Of a DNA stretch of 64,000 nucleotides, positions 45,971 to 56,055 are shown in pieces. Position 1 is the first letter of the stretch. Every line of letters begins with the position of its first letter. A model generated the notes under the pieces. The model searched no databases. It saw only the letters and a list, made by a program, of their open reading frames with translations, and was not told the origin of the DNA. Source of the DNA: Nelumbo lutea (lineage: Eukaryota > Streptophyta > Magnoliopsida > Proteales > Nelumbonaceae). The stretch lies in NCBI GenBank assembly GCA_022828595.1, contig JAKGHH010000004.1, positions 84,410,270-84,474,269 of the forward strand, written 5' to 3'. Position numbers and translations under genes: made by a program.

Positions 45971-46342
45971 TGTAGGTTTTCAAGACTGCTATTCAGTCTT
46001 GATCACTAAGAGATTTTAGGTTCGATGAGAAGAGAAAGTGAAGAAGATGTAGAAGAAAGAGTGATGGAAGAGCAATAGAACACAGATTTTGAGGAGAAGA
46101 ACAGAATGTCAATCATTCTACCGCCGCCACTTTAAGTTAATATTATATAGGTTATGCTAGTTACATGAAAGGACATATCTGCCCTTGGTGTTTACATCAT
46201 AACTGTGACTAGATAACAACCAATATAAAACTGAAACTAGAAATAACAAAACAACAAAATAACCACAGCTGTGACTAGATACATTCTACCCTACGGACAG
46301 AGTGGTACCACAGCTGTGGGGCCCACATCAATGTTCTCTACA
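45971..46342 (-). repeat. 5' LTR of copia B
   Basis: 372 bp, TG...CA, flanked outside by ATAGT; near-identical to 40236-40603. Confidence 0.95.
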
Positions 46343-47170
46343 ATAGTCAAGATAGTTTCTGCAGAGGATTTCTCTTCTGTATGGAGCATTAATACATCAA
46401 TACTCCTAGGGAGTACTTAGTTTCTATTGATGGGAGTTGTTCCCTTGGGTCTTTTATTTTTGGCCTTTCCCATCATTTCCAGTTTTTTTTTTTTTGTTTT
46501 TAATTCGAGAGCTTAAACCAGTTGATTCAGTACAAATAGAAATTATAACTGAAAGAAATGCTTACATCTCTTACCATAATTTCAAAACAAAAAAGGTGAG
46601 TGGTTGCTTAACCTATATTATTTTTTGCTTAGGTAGTAGTTAATGTTGCCTTATGGTGTTTCAGTTGTTTGCAAATCATATGTGCCATCATATCCTTCTT
46701 TACTGTTATTTTCGTTATCGTCTACTTTATTTGGTTAATTTTTAAACATGGGGGCAGAAGAAGACTTGAGCACTTGTATATGGTGAAAAGTAGGAAATAT
46801 GAAACCATTCTTCACAAACTTGGATCAACTGTCCAAAATCATATGGCTTGAATAGAAGCAAACAGGGTTTCTACAAATGCTATACTTAAATTTACATTTG
46901 CATGTTGTAATGCGATGTTGCCGGCACTTTCGATTAGTTAGGCATGACTATTGTTGCTTAGCTTAGAAGAACTTACACAAGCTAATGTCATAGCTGGGGC
47001 CTTATCTTGTCACATAGGAGTTAGGACTGGCGGTATTGAGGCTCTGATGTGGTTTTCAATGATAATCTAACCACAAAGAACAACCTCAGGACCTTTACTT
47101 AAATCTTTCTGAGGCATTCGAAGGGCGTCTTGATAACTAACTAGCACAAGACGCTTTGAACTGTGTGTTA
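46343..47170. other. Intergenic, possible distal NF-YC 3' UTR
   Basis: No protein gene. TTTCTGCAG ending at 46364 could act as a 3' splice site for an intron beginning at 39419, which would place copia B inside a 3'-UTR intron (inference only). Confidence 0.3.
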
Positions 47171-47561
47171 GGCTGCGTTTGGAAATAGTGCAAATGGAGT
47201 GTAAATCCAGTTCATGGTAAATTTGCACTCTGGTTTATTTTTGCCCGTGTTTGGCAACATTACATTTATGCTTTGACAAATGGCAGACCAATGCATATTT
47301 ACATTGATAATAAGATGTAATACATCAATAAAAAAAAGTAAATTTGCATTCAAGTGGGCTTTTGATAATATATATATATATATATATATATAGATATGTG
47401 TGTGTGTGTGTGTGTGTTTTATTGAAATTAATGTTTAAATTCATTACGGTTAAAAGTTTATTTGGTAAGAAGGTAAATTTGTCGGTGCAAAACTAATTCA
47501 ATTTTACAATTTATATGAACTATTTTATACTTTACATATTTACATGTTTCCAAACACAGCC
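47171..47561. mobile_element. Harbinger-like MITE carrying a microsatellite
   Basis: Starts GGCTGCGTTTGGAAA and ends TTTCCAAACACAGCC; TTA precedes it and TTG follows, an imperfect 3-bp duplication. A (TA)n tract near 47370-47393 and a (GT)n tract near 47398-47418 lie inside. The interior matches, in reverse orientation, the element at 59749-60124. Confidence 0.75.
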
Positions 47562-48390
47562 TTGGTTACTCGTGGGATGTCTTGAAAACTAGCACAAGAC
47601 AGCTTGTTCAAGAGGCTCTTCGGTGGACCCTAATGATAACTAGGCATCGCAGCGTGAGCTGGGAATATCTTCCCATGAGTGATAACATTGAATACGGGTG
47701 TATTTATCATTTCAAAATTTTTATGCATGTTATAAGTTGTATCAAAAGTTTTACACCCCCATGTCCCATGGTCTATTGAATCTTCATTATTTCGTCACGC
47801 TTTACATGGTGTATTTATCATTTAGGACTTTAATAAGGTTAAAGGTGATTTTTTTATGCTTCACAAGGTATATTTATTATTAAGCACTTTAACAAGGTTA
47901 AATGACCATTACATTTCATTTTATCACTCGTTTATTCACGTTTAGAAGGATACAAAGTAAGGTGGTGTTGTGTATTTCAATAATTTAAATAAACTATTAA
48001 AATGCGTTTCTTATGTGCTCGTACCCAATTTATGGTTTTTTGGTAAACAATTTATGGTTATTTAAGCATTGGATTTGATGTTATTGATGAAATTTTAGGG
48101 TTTATGTGAATTTCCTTAAATAAACTAATAGAACTTGACTTGTCCTATTGGTTTTTTATATTCTCTTTTTATTTGGCCCATAATTATTAAAGTGCTTTTT
48201 CTATGTATTTTGAAAAAAATGCATGGAACCACTAAATAATGTTGATGTTTGAGCCTTACCTTTTTACACCTCATACCTCGAGGCTTGAGGCTTATGCCTC
48301 AAACCAAGGTTGTGAGGCAGGCAAAATCTAAGCGCCTCACCTCAAGTCATACGCCTCAAGCCTTTTAAAATATTGAATAAGATAAAATCA
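47562..48390. other. Intergenic, no gene recognised
   Basis: AT-rich. A weak direct repeat (TTTAATAAGGTTAAAGGTGA at 47829, TTTAACAAGGTTAAATGACC at 47887) and a cluster of GCCTCA/TGAGGC motifs at 48270-48362, which could fold on itself, are the only structures seen. Confidence 0.4.
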
Positions 48391-48394
48391 GCAT

Positions 48395-49490
48395 CCTCTT
48401 TTAAACCTTTCCAGACAGGTTTGGGGGGAGGGGGGATAGAGCTTTGGAATACTTCTTATCACCATTTGGAGTAGGCATTACAGACAACAAATCACTCATG
48501 GCTCTCTAAATTTGCTCCACTGCCCCATTGGTCATCCAGGTTTTATTTCTAAAAATCTCATCATTTCTTAACCACCAAATATGATAGGATATAAGTGCCA
48601 CATTAGAAATTTCTTTTGGTCCTGTTTATCTTTCAGATTGTTTAAGAAAGCTTACTGAGTCCATAACCGAGGAACGCACTCTTCTTGAAATATCTCCAAA
48701 AGGGAAAGAAAACCAAAGAGCTCGAGCAAAAGGACAGGAGAAGAACAAGTGTGAAATGGATTCATCCCTAACATTACAGAAAGCACAAACAGAGGAGCAA
48801 ACAAGACCCAAATTATTCATGATCTGCAAAGAAATAATATAACCTTGAAGCATTCTCCAGAGAAACAGTTTATATCTTCGGAGCAGGGATAGGTGCTGTT
48901 GACTTAGGCTTTGGATCCTACTCAAGGTTAAATATTGAACGACTGAACCTAAGGTTCAGTTTGAGAAAAGTATAAATGCAAATATATACAGTACAAATAC
49001 ATACAAAATAATACAAAATTTAAGGTTTTGCACTCTACAAATTTATATTTGTACTCTTTCCAAACAGAGCTTAAGTAAATTTACCTTTTGGGTGCAAGGT
49101 CCAATAGAGTTGGTCTCCTTAGAGCAGATCTAAAAACATGGGTATGATTGTTAATTCATTCTTCCCCAAAAAGCTGACTCAGGGCCCCCTGATCCCAAGA
49201 CCCATCCTCATTGAGGACATCCTTTGTGGTCAATTTAGTTTGGCTCCGCTAAGGAGGTCCCATATGGGGGCCACAAAACCTTTCTGATTATAGATCCAAA
49301 GAGTTCCCCATAAAGGGGTTTCCTGAGTCATCCCCACCTTGTAGCCCAGAAAAGGAAAAACTTCTAAATGCTTTGAAATACCAATATTTTGAACCTTGGT
49401 GTTGGATGGGCCACTAATAATAAAAATAGATGGGTTTATATAAGAAGTTCCACATTTCATAGTCATTTGGGACCTTGGCATCAGCATTCA
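48395..49490 (-). mobile_element. Decayed LINE (LINE C), zf-RVT part
   Basis: The minus strand at 48925-48626 encodes RYKLFLWRMLQGYI, CAFCNVRDESISHLFFSCPFARALW, a zf-RVT zinc-finger module. Upstream at about 49190-49150 EDGSWDQGALSQLFGEE is a typical segment preceding it. The 48950-49080 stretch between looks like a MITE insertion (TTTGCACTCT and CCAAACAGAGC motifs). Confidence 0.65.
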
Positions 49491-49505
49491 AAGCATTAAA
49501 AACAA

Positions 49506-49795
49506 GGGTCCATTTGGTTTGTAGGGATAGGGGATTGGAATTGGAACCGGAATGGGCCATTCTAATTCTAATTGTTTGGTTGGGCAGAATCAGAATCCCA
49601 ATCCCATTCCCATTATTGGTGGAATGGTCATTTCCTCTCTCTCCCTTGGGAATGAAATCCCATTCTAACTAATTCCAATTCTCATTCTGATTCAAATTTG
49701 AACCAAATAAACTTTGGGAATAAATCATTCTGATTCTGATTCTGAGGGAGTTCAATTTTGATTCCGACTATAAACCAGCAGACCCAAGGAAAAAA
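49506..49795. mobile_element. MITE-like element
   Basis: Left end GGGTCCATTTGGTTTGTAG and right end (reverse complement) GGGTCTGCTGGTTTATAG are similar. The interior is rich in GGAATTGGAAT/ATTCCAATT inverted motifs. No clear target duplication. Confidence 0.45.
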
Positions 49796-50021
49796 ATGGG
49801 ATCTTCGTGTTCTGAGTCAATGCATGTTAGTTTCAAAATCAAATGTGCCATTAGACACCATGTAGGGCAACTGAAGTTTAGAAGCATATGTGCCATTAGA
49901 CACCACATAGGGCTAAAATAAGTAGGAAGAAATTCTTGATACATAACCCAATACAAAATGTGATATTGCCATTTCAAGTGGAATCTGTCCAAATAAATAT
50001 GTATTTTATATATCAAAATTA

Positions 50022-50425
50022 AGGGTAAATTGTTGGAACCTCCCTTGAAGTTTTTGATCGTTATTGAAACCTCCCCTGAAGTTTGGTAATTGCTATCACC
50101 TCCCTTGAACTTTATGATACAATTGAAAGTAGCCCCCCTTTGTTAGAATCTTTTAAGAAGAGGTAGAAAATTGTCCAAAATACCCATGTGATTACTATTG
50201 AGGCTGGTTTTTATAGAAAAATAATACAAACTTTATAAAGAACAAAAAATAAAAGAGAATTTAAAAGTTGCAGCCTTACCTTTGACAACGAATGATATGA
50301 AGATAAATCAATTTAAAAAAAAGAAAAGATTTTAACAAAGAGTGTCTACTTGCAACTATGTCATGAAGTTCAGGGGAAGTGATTGAAATTACCAAACTTT
50401 AGGGGAGACTTCAACAGTTTACCCT
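50022..50425. mobile_element. MITE with long inverted ends and TSD AAAATTA
   Basis: Left AGGGTAAATTGTTGGAACC and right (reverse complement) AGGGTAAACTGTTGAAGTC start arms of about 110 bases with shared blocks CTCCCCTGAAGTTTGGTAAT and TTTGTTAGAATC-like ends. AAAATTA lies on both sides (50015-50021, 50426-50432). The 404-bp element is non-coding. Confidence 0.8.
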
Positions 50426-50802
50426 AAAATTAAATCACTTTTGTGACATTTATGTGGAGTGAAAACAACAACACAATGCCATTGCCAATATAAAGTATAT
50501 ATTGATGCAAGTCCAATTAGCTGCATTAAAAACATTGTTGTTGAGACTGTATAACCAATCACATCTCTCCACATCACCACATGTTACATTTAGGGGTGGC
50601 AAAGGGTGGGTTCAGGGAAGGTTTTGTAAATTTTAGCCCTAACCACCTCCTTAGACTTCCCAACCTATACCCTCTCCAAAAGTCATAGCAGGTTGGATTT
50701 TTAGAATCTAGAGTCTTCCCCCACATGAAAATGCAAAGCCCTCCTAGCACCACTCTCCCTAAATTTGAGAGTGGAATAGGTGAAGTTGGGTCTAAAACCT
50801 AC

Positions 50803-51134
50803 ATCTAATTTCCTCTTACAAATAAGCAATAAACAAGTAAGATAACATAAAAAACATCAAAATTTCCATATATTTGATTAAAATATATAAAAAACGATAT
50901 CAAATTTGTGCCCCTCAAACTCCCTAATGCACATCTCAGCCTGCATTGGGAACATCTCCCAAATGCAAATCTAATTTCCTCTTACAAATAAGCAATAAAC
51001 AAGTAAGATAACATAAAAAACATCAAAATTTCCATATATTTGATTAAAATATATAAAAAACGATATCAAATTTGTGCCCCTCAAACTCCCTAATGCACAT
51101 CTCAGCCTGCATTAGGAACATCTCCCAAAGCTAT
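50803..51134 (+). repeat. 166-bp tandem duplication
   Basis: The block ATCTAATTTCCTCTTACAAA...AACATCTCCCAAA occurs at 50803 and 50969, almost without change. The second copy runs on into a stretch (51110-51190) related to the ends of the 301-bp repeats at 33751-34354. Confidence 0.85.
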
Positions 51135-51774
51135 GAGTGGAAGATGTCCCCAATACACGGTTGGGATATGCTGTGGGGCACCCTCTATGGGGCACAAATG
51201 TGGATTTGTAGAAAACACATAAACCATCAATTATCCTTCATAGAAAGTTCAAAATAATATTAAATTCAACACTTTTATGGTAAAAAATTCAACGCATGAA
51301 TTCATATGCAAGTCATGGAGGGGCAGCTTTAACCTAGTATCGTACCCTACCTATACTAAATTGTCAATCCCAAAACGCATCCTTGCCCAAAATCACTTTT
51401 TAAGTAAAAAAAGAAACCACTACAATGGATAGGTACGAGGTACCTATCAGGTAGGATTAGACCTGTTCATGGGCTGGATAGCCCGGCCTAGTCCCCAATC
51501 GGGCTTGAACATGATTTTTAGCCCACGGGCTTGACCTCGAGCCTAAAATCTAGCTCGATTATTTTTTTGGGCTGGGCTTGGGATTTGTCAAAAAAGCCCA
51601 GCCCAACCCGACTTGTTTCTAAACCCTAAATCCCTATTCCTTAACTCGACTAACCTTTCCCAGTTTCCCTTTTTTCATATTTTTGTCTTCTCATTCTCAC
51701 TCTCATAGTCTCAGGCACCGACAAACTCAGGCACTGGCGCCACCAACCTTCTCTCTGGTAATGACCACTGACCA

Positions 51775-51775
<1 letters not shown>

Positions 51776-51835
<60 letters not shown>

Positions 51836-51858
51836 CCTCCCTCCCTCCCTCTCTCTCA
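51776..51858 (+). repeat. (CT)n followed by (CCCT)n microsatellite
   Basis: About 50 bases of CT repeats, then CCCT units, inside the hAT element and directly upstream of the captured exon. The open frames across it are low-complexity artefacts. Confidence 0.95.
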
Positions 51859-51862
51859 AACA

Positions 51863-52076
51863 AAAGAATTGAGAGTGTTTGATGATACGAAATCTGGCAT
51901 CAAAGGACTGGTTGACACTGGAGTGGCCAAGATCGCCCGTGTTTTTTCTAAGTCCACCGGATGATCTGAAGGAGAACGTAGTTTCCGATCGGACCTACAT
52001 TGACGTTGGGGTTCCGGTCATAGATATGAAAGGCTTACGTGAAAACCCTTTACTGAAGGGAAGGGAGATCCATCAT
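51863..52076 (+). pseudogene. Captured 2-oxoglutarate/Fe(II) dioxygenase exon 1, first part
   Basis: KELRVFDDTKSGIKGLVDTGVAKI matches the N-terminal region of plant 1-aminocyclopropane-1-carboxylate oxidase homologues (DOXC clade; usually FDDTKAGVKGLVD). A +1 frameshift inside the T-run near 51940 is needed to continue into SPPDDLKENVV and then VPVIDMKGL, the conserved start of the DIOX_N domain. The original start codon is absent; microsatellite sequence precedes it. The fragment is interrupted after GREIHH by the insertion at ~52077. Confidence 0.8.
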
Positions 52077-53865
52077 ATGGATGGCCGAACCATGCAGGGG
52101 GGTTGGGCAAAATTTCAAAAATTTATTTTTTCCCTTCCGGGAATTATATTCCTAGTTTTAGAAAAACTGCATTTTTCAATGATCATTCATGAAACAAACC
52201 GGACCAAATTTGAAACCAAAAGAATGGGAGAGCAATACCTGATACAGAATCCACACGTGTAGCTCCCAACGTAGGTGTTCACGCCCAAAGAGGGTACCAA
52301 AACCTACTTCCACTGAAGATGACGTAGCTTAAGATGAAGCAGGTTCAACAATGCAGTCATTCAGCAAGAACTGCAATCCTTCAGCAAGGATCAAGCAAGG
52401 GATGGTGAGCATGAATTAAATCTGATTTTTTTTTGCAAAAAATCAGAATGAAGATCCAATCTTGATCAGTCTAAGAAACTGGAGATCGAATAGGATAGGG
52501 TGGCAAGAACAGAGGGAGAGAAGTGAGAGCAAAAAAAGATGAAACTGAAGCAATCCGCCCCCTCTATTTATAAGCCTTAAGGATCAACTTCTCCTAATCC
52601 AAATCTTTATTCGGATATAGACTCCTTAAGTGATAAGGCTTATCCCCTTTCTTATCTATTGATCCAAGCTTAGATCCATACCCATATTCACCCCATGTCA
52701 CATGACTACTTAATCTGTCATGTGACACCCTGATTAATCATATTAATTTTGGGCCCTAGGCCCATTAAGTAAGTGGGCTCACCTCCCCTTTTAATTGTTG
52801 GCTAACTTGGCTCTCTTTGTATGGCGTGGAACCCTAACATTGATCTCACAAAAGCCATATGGGTTCAGCCTAGACTCTGTTACAAGGCTTGGCCGAATTC
52901 ACTGTTGTACACAGTGAACCCTTGAGTCCATCAGTATGGGCTCTTAATGGGCCCAACATTTACACTAAATGGTCCCTGAGTCCAACCACCTTATAAAGGC
53001 CCAAGGACTATGGTTTTTAAGTGAGATTAGCCCATCAGGTATAAATACCCTAAATGATCTTACACTTAACCTCTTAGCCCATAATGATCAAACAAAGTTC
53101 GACAAGAAATGACATTTCCCTTGGTTGTAAGGTACAGTGTTGCACTCTCTGCTCGGATGGATCTCGGGAATTAAAACATTTTGCAAACCATTTCATAAAA
53201 TATAATATATATTTATATTCATATAAATATATTTTACAAAACAAATCTCAAACATGGTTGCAATCTATTACCAACAGTTTTGGTTTCCATCAGAGAGAGT
53301 GTTGTCCCCGATCATTCACTTTGTCTGACAAAGGGGCTGATTCTGTCACTATGATCACCCATTCAGGTGAATTCTCATACTGCCCCAACATACCCAGGTT
53401 TTGACCCCCGCTAAGGATCTCACTGATTGGCATATTAAAGACAGCCCAATCCAACACCTAGTGCAGTACCATAATCAAGTCTAGGGGTTAGGTGTAACTT
53501 TCCAATTTTGCCCATCAATCTCCAAGGTCCAAGGCACAACTAGAAATTGGTTTGGGTTCAAGGTTTCAAGCAAAACACACACTACATGTGCTTCGGGTCT
53601 AACCCTGGTAGTTGAGACAAGCTACTCCAACCGACTTAGTAGCACATTAGTGTCAACCTTGGTAGGATAAACCTCCCCAGGTCTACCCAATGATTGAGAA
53701 CATTCTAAATTAACACAAGTCTCATAAGTGTCCAGTTTAAGGGTAATTACACAGAAACATACCAGATATAATATGAAACAATTATGTACTTTTATTCATT
53801 TACAATAAATGTTAAATGTATATCAATCTGATTGGAACTAAGGGCATACACTATCTAACATTTAC
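52077..53865 (-). mobile_element. LTR-like insertion within the captured exon
   Basis: About 1.79 kb without coding sequence separates two parts of one exon. The minus strand near its right border reads TGTTAGATAGTGTATGCCC, a start typical of some plant copia LTRs, and contains AATAAAAGTAC soon after. Residual exon bases suggest a 5-bp duplication ATCAT/TTCAT with one mismatch. Solo-LTR status is inferred. Confidence 0.5.
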
Positions 53866-54165
53866 TTCATGCGGAGATTGTCAAAAAAGTGCAACATGCT
53901 TCGGAGACGTGGGGCTTCTTTTAGGTAGTGAATCATGGGATCCCTCTCAGTGTTCTGCATGAAATGATTGAAGGGATACACAGATTTCACGAGTAGGATA
54001 TTGAGGTGAAGAAAGAGTTCTATATACGAGATCCCATGCAAAAGGTAAGATTCAACAATAATTTCGATCTGTATCAGTCAAGAGCAGCTAATTGGATAGA
54101 CACCTTGCTTTGTGTCATGGCTCCTCATCCTCCAAGCTTGGAAGAGTTGCCACTGGTTCGTAGGT
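53866..54165 (+). pseudogene. Captured 2-oxoglutarate dioxygenase exon 1, second part
   Basis: Continues the same protein: AEIVKKVQHASETWGFF, VVNHGIPLSVLHEMIEG, VKKEFYIRDP, FNNNFDLYQSRAANWIDTL and MAPHPPSLEELP, the rest of DIOX_N as in ACC-oxidase homologues. Two in-frame TAG stops (near 53924 and 53995) both replace glutamine codons. The part with the catalytic HxD...H iron ligands, in later exons, is absent, so it is an exon-1-only fragment without enzymatic potential. Confidence 0.85.
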
Positions 54166-54179
54166 ATCCAGTATTCCAG

Positions 54180-54183
<4 letters not shown>

Positions 54184-54222
<39 letters not shown>
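54184..54222 (+). repeat. (CT)n microsatellite
   Basis: About 19 CT units directly after the captured exon. Confidence 0.95.
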
Positions 54223-54225
<3 letters not shown>

Positions 54226-54536
54226 GATGGTAAATTTGTAGTTTATTTCCAAAAATCATTAAATTCTATGTAGAGCTTTTTGCCTTCTACTGACTAGCCC
54301 ACATCTCCATTACATCTACAGAACTGATTCTAGGCATTCTGCCTATATATCTATCACCCTGAGTTGAAAATACATTGAACGTTGCTATCACCACGAGCCC
54401 GGCCTAACAAGGGATAATCATTTTGTTAGGTCAGGCTTCAAGCTCGGCCCAGGCTTCGGGCTTTTTATGAGGGTCGGGCTTGGGCTTGAAAAATTCTGTT
54501 AATGAAGAGTATAAGCCCGGCCCATGAACAGGTCTA

Positions 54537-55200
54537 GGTGGGATAGAAATTGCCATCGTTAAACTAACACTCATGTGCTAAAGTAACCAAGGCATTTGTT
54601 TCTTTTGTTTTTTTTTTTTTTTTGGTAAATGCATTTGTTTCATTTAGGCTATGTTTGGTTTGAAGGAAAATGTGGGGAAAGGAAGGAAACATAGGAAAAC
54701 CTATACAAGATTTGTAAAGGTTTTCCCAATAAGGTCATTTACTAAGACACCCCCTTACATTGAGAACGGTTTGTATATTCGTTTGAGAATGGTTTTTTAT
54801 TCTGAAAATGCCTGTAAAAAAAGCCTCATATCACCTTTTTACATACAAAACACTCCCCAGTTTATCTTATTCTGAAAAAAAAAACAATAGATAAAAACAA
54901 ACAACAAAAAAAAAAAAAGAAAAATAACAGAAATAAAAATAAAAGTAAAATAGACAACAACAAAAAATCATTTTTATTGTTTATTTTATTTTATTTTTAT
55001 TTCTCTTATCTTATTTTTTTCATTTTGATTTATTAATTTTCTATTGTCGTCTATTTTATTTTTATTTTTCGTTTTCTATTATTTCGAATGGTCATTTCAG
55101 TTATTTCATTTTAGGGGTGTATTAGTAATATCCAAACTGTAGGATCGGTCTTTGTAATTACATAAAAATATGGGGTCATCTTAGAAAATGACCTTTTCAT
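54537..55200. other. Intergenic, low complexity
   Basis: No gene. Contains a half copy (54648-54730) of the Tourist-like family found at 2896-3023 and long A- and T-rich runs (54870-55085). Confidence 0.5.
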
Positions 55201-55447
55201 TTATTTTCTTTTTATTTCCTGGTCTTCCTCTTTCAATCCTTCCCTTCGCCGTTCCCCCTTCTCTCTCCCCTCTCTCTCGCTACCTCCCCCTCCCCTCCGT
55301 CGATCACCGCCGGCCGCCATCACCGGCCCTCCCTCTCTCTCTCATTTGTGCGTGAGCGCGCGTGCCTTCGCTCTGTCGTCTGCTTCCTAGATGAAACACG
55401 GCGCTACAAATCCAGCTATCGTGTGCCGCCAAAGAATACAGAAGTAG
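55201..55447 (+). promoter_or_regulatory. Likely leader exon of the IDM2/IDM3-like gene
   Basis: A CT-rich tract (55250-55345) typical of plant leaders is followed by a donor GTAG|GTAAGG at 55448 and an acceptor CCTGCAG ending at 56050, five bases before the start codon. This supports a ~600-bp intron in the 5' UTR (inference). Confidence 0.5.
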
Positions 55448-56055
55448 GTAAGGTGAAATCGTCATATTTGTCTGTAGAAATTGTGTGATTTATACACATA
55501 TTCATGATTTGTATGATTCAGATCAAAGCAAGGCTAAATTTTGAAAGAAGAAACTAAAGAAACAAGTTTTAGATGAAGTTCTGGAAAGATAAGAACTAGG
55601 TTTTAAAATTTCTTATAAATATTCCATGCCTTGTGAAGAGTTTTGTGATTGGTTGTGATGAAATGGTTCTTGATGCCTCCTTGTTAGCCATTTGCTCAAT
55701 ATAGAGCCATTAGCATGAGTTCTTGTTCAATTAACACAGCGAGCGAAGCTGCAGTAGAATTATGTTTATAGTTTATAGAGGTTGGCTGTGTATCTATCTA
55801 TCCCTTGTGGGGATGTGATTCAACTTCTCCAGGCTGATGTGTTCCTTCAGCACCTGTGGTGATCATAACCAAGAACTTATGCTAATCATGCTACTTACCT
55901 TCTATCTTCAAGAGAATCCCCATGCTAATGCTGTATAATGATGTTTTTTTAGAAGATGAGTGCCTATTTATGGACTGTTCTACCATGACAGAGATACAGC
56001 TACAAGAAACTTAGTTTTGTTCGTCTATTAAAATTTTCCTTATCCTGCAGCAGAC

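Larger units (their letters stand above)
40236..46342 (-). mobile_element. Full-length young Ty1/copia element (copia B), 6.1 kb
   Basis: Nearly identical LTRs at 40236-40603 and 45971-46342 run TGTAGG...TCTACA and are flanked by the perfect 5-bp duplication ATAGT (40231-40235, 46343-46347). On the minus strand the primer site TGGTATCAGAGC (+ 45959-45970, complementary to initiator tRNA-Met) directly follows the 5' LTR, and the polypurine tract TTGAGGGGGAG (+ 40604-40614) precedes the 3' LTR. One long gag-pol frame fills most of the interior. Confidence 0.97.
51468..54536. mobile_element. hAT-type element carrying a captured 2-oxoglutarate dioxygenase exon
   Basis: Left end TAGACCTGTTCATGGGC (51468-51484) and right end GCCCATGAACAGGTCTA (54520-54536) are perfect 17-bp inverted repeats. 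Flanks GGTAGGAT (51460-51467) and GGTGGGAT (54537-54544) match at 7 of 8, as expected for hAT. Subterminal GGGCTTGG/AAGCCCGGCC motifs follow at both ends. Inside are a dioxygenase gene fragment in two parts and a ~1.8-kb LTR-like insertion between them. No transposase is present. Without the insertion the element would be about 1.3 kb. Confidence 0.85.

Noticed and set aside
51650..51859. Arg/Glu and Ser/Leu repeat open frames
   Set aside because: Pure translation of the CT/GA microsatellite.
52077..53865. Treating the gap in the dioxygenase fragment as a normal intron
   Set aside because: The break falls within the conserved DIOX_N block where I know of no intron in this family, and the segment has LTR-like ends rather than GT-AG borders.
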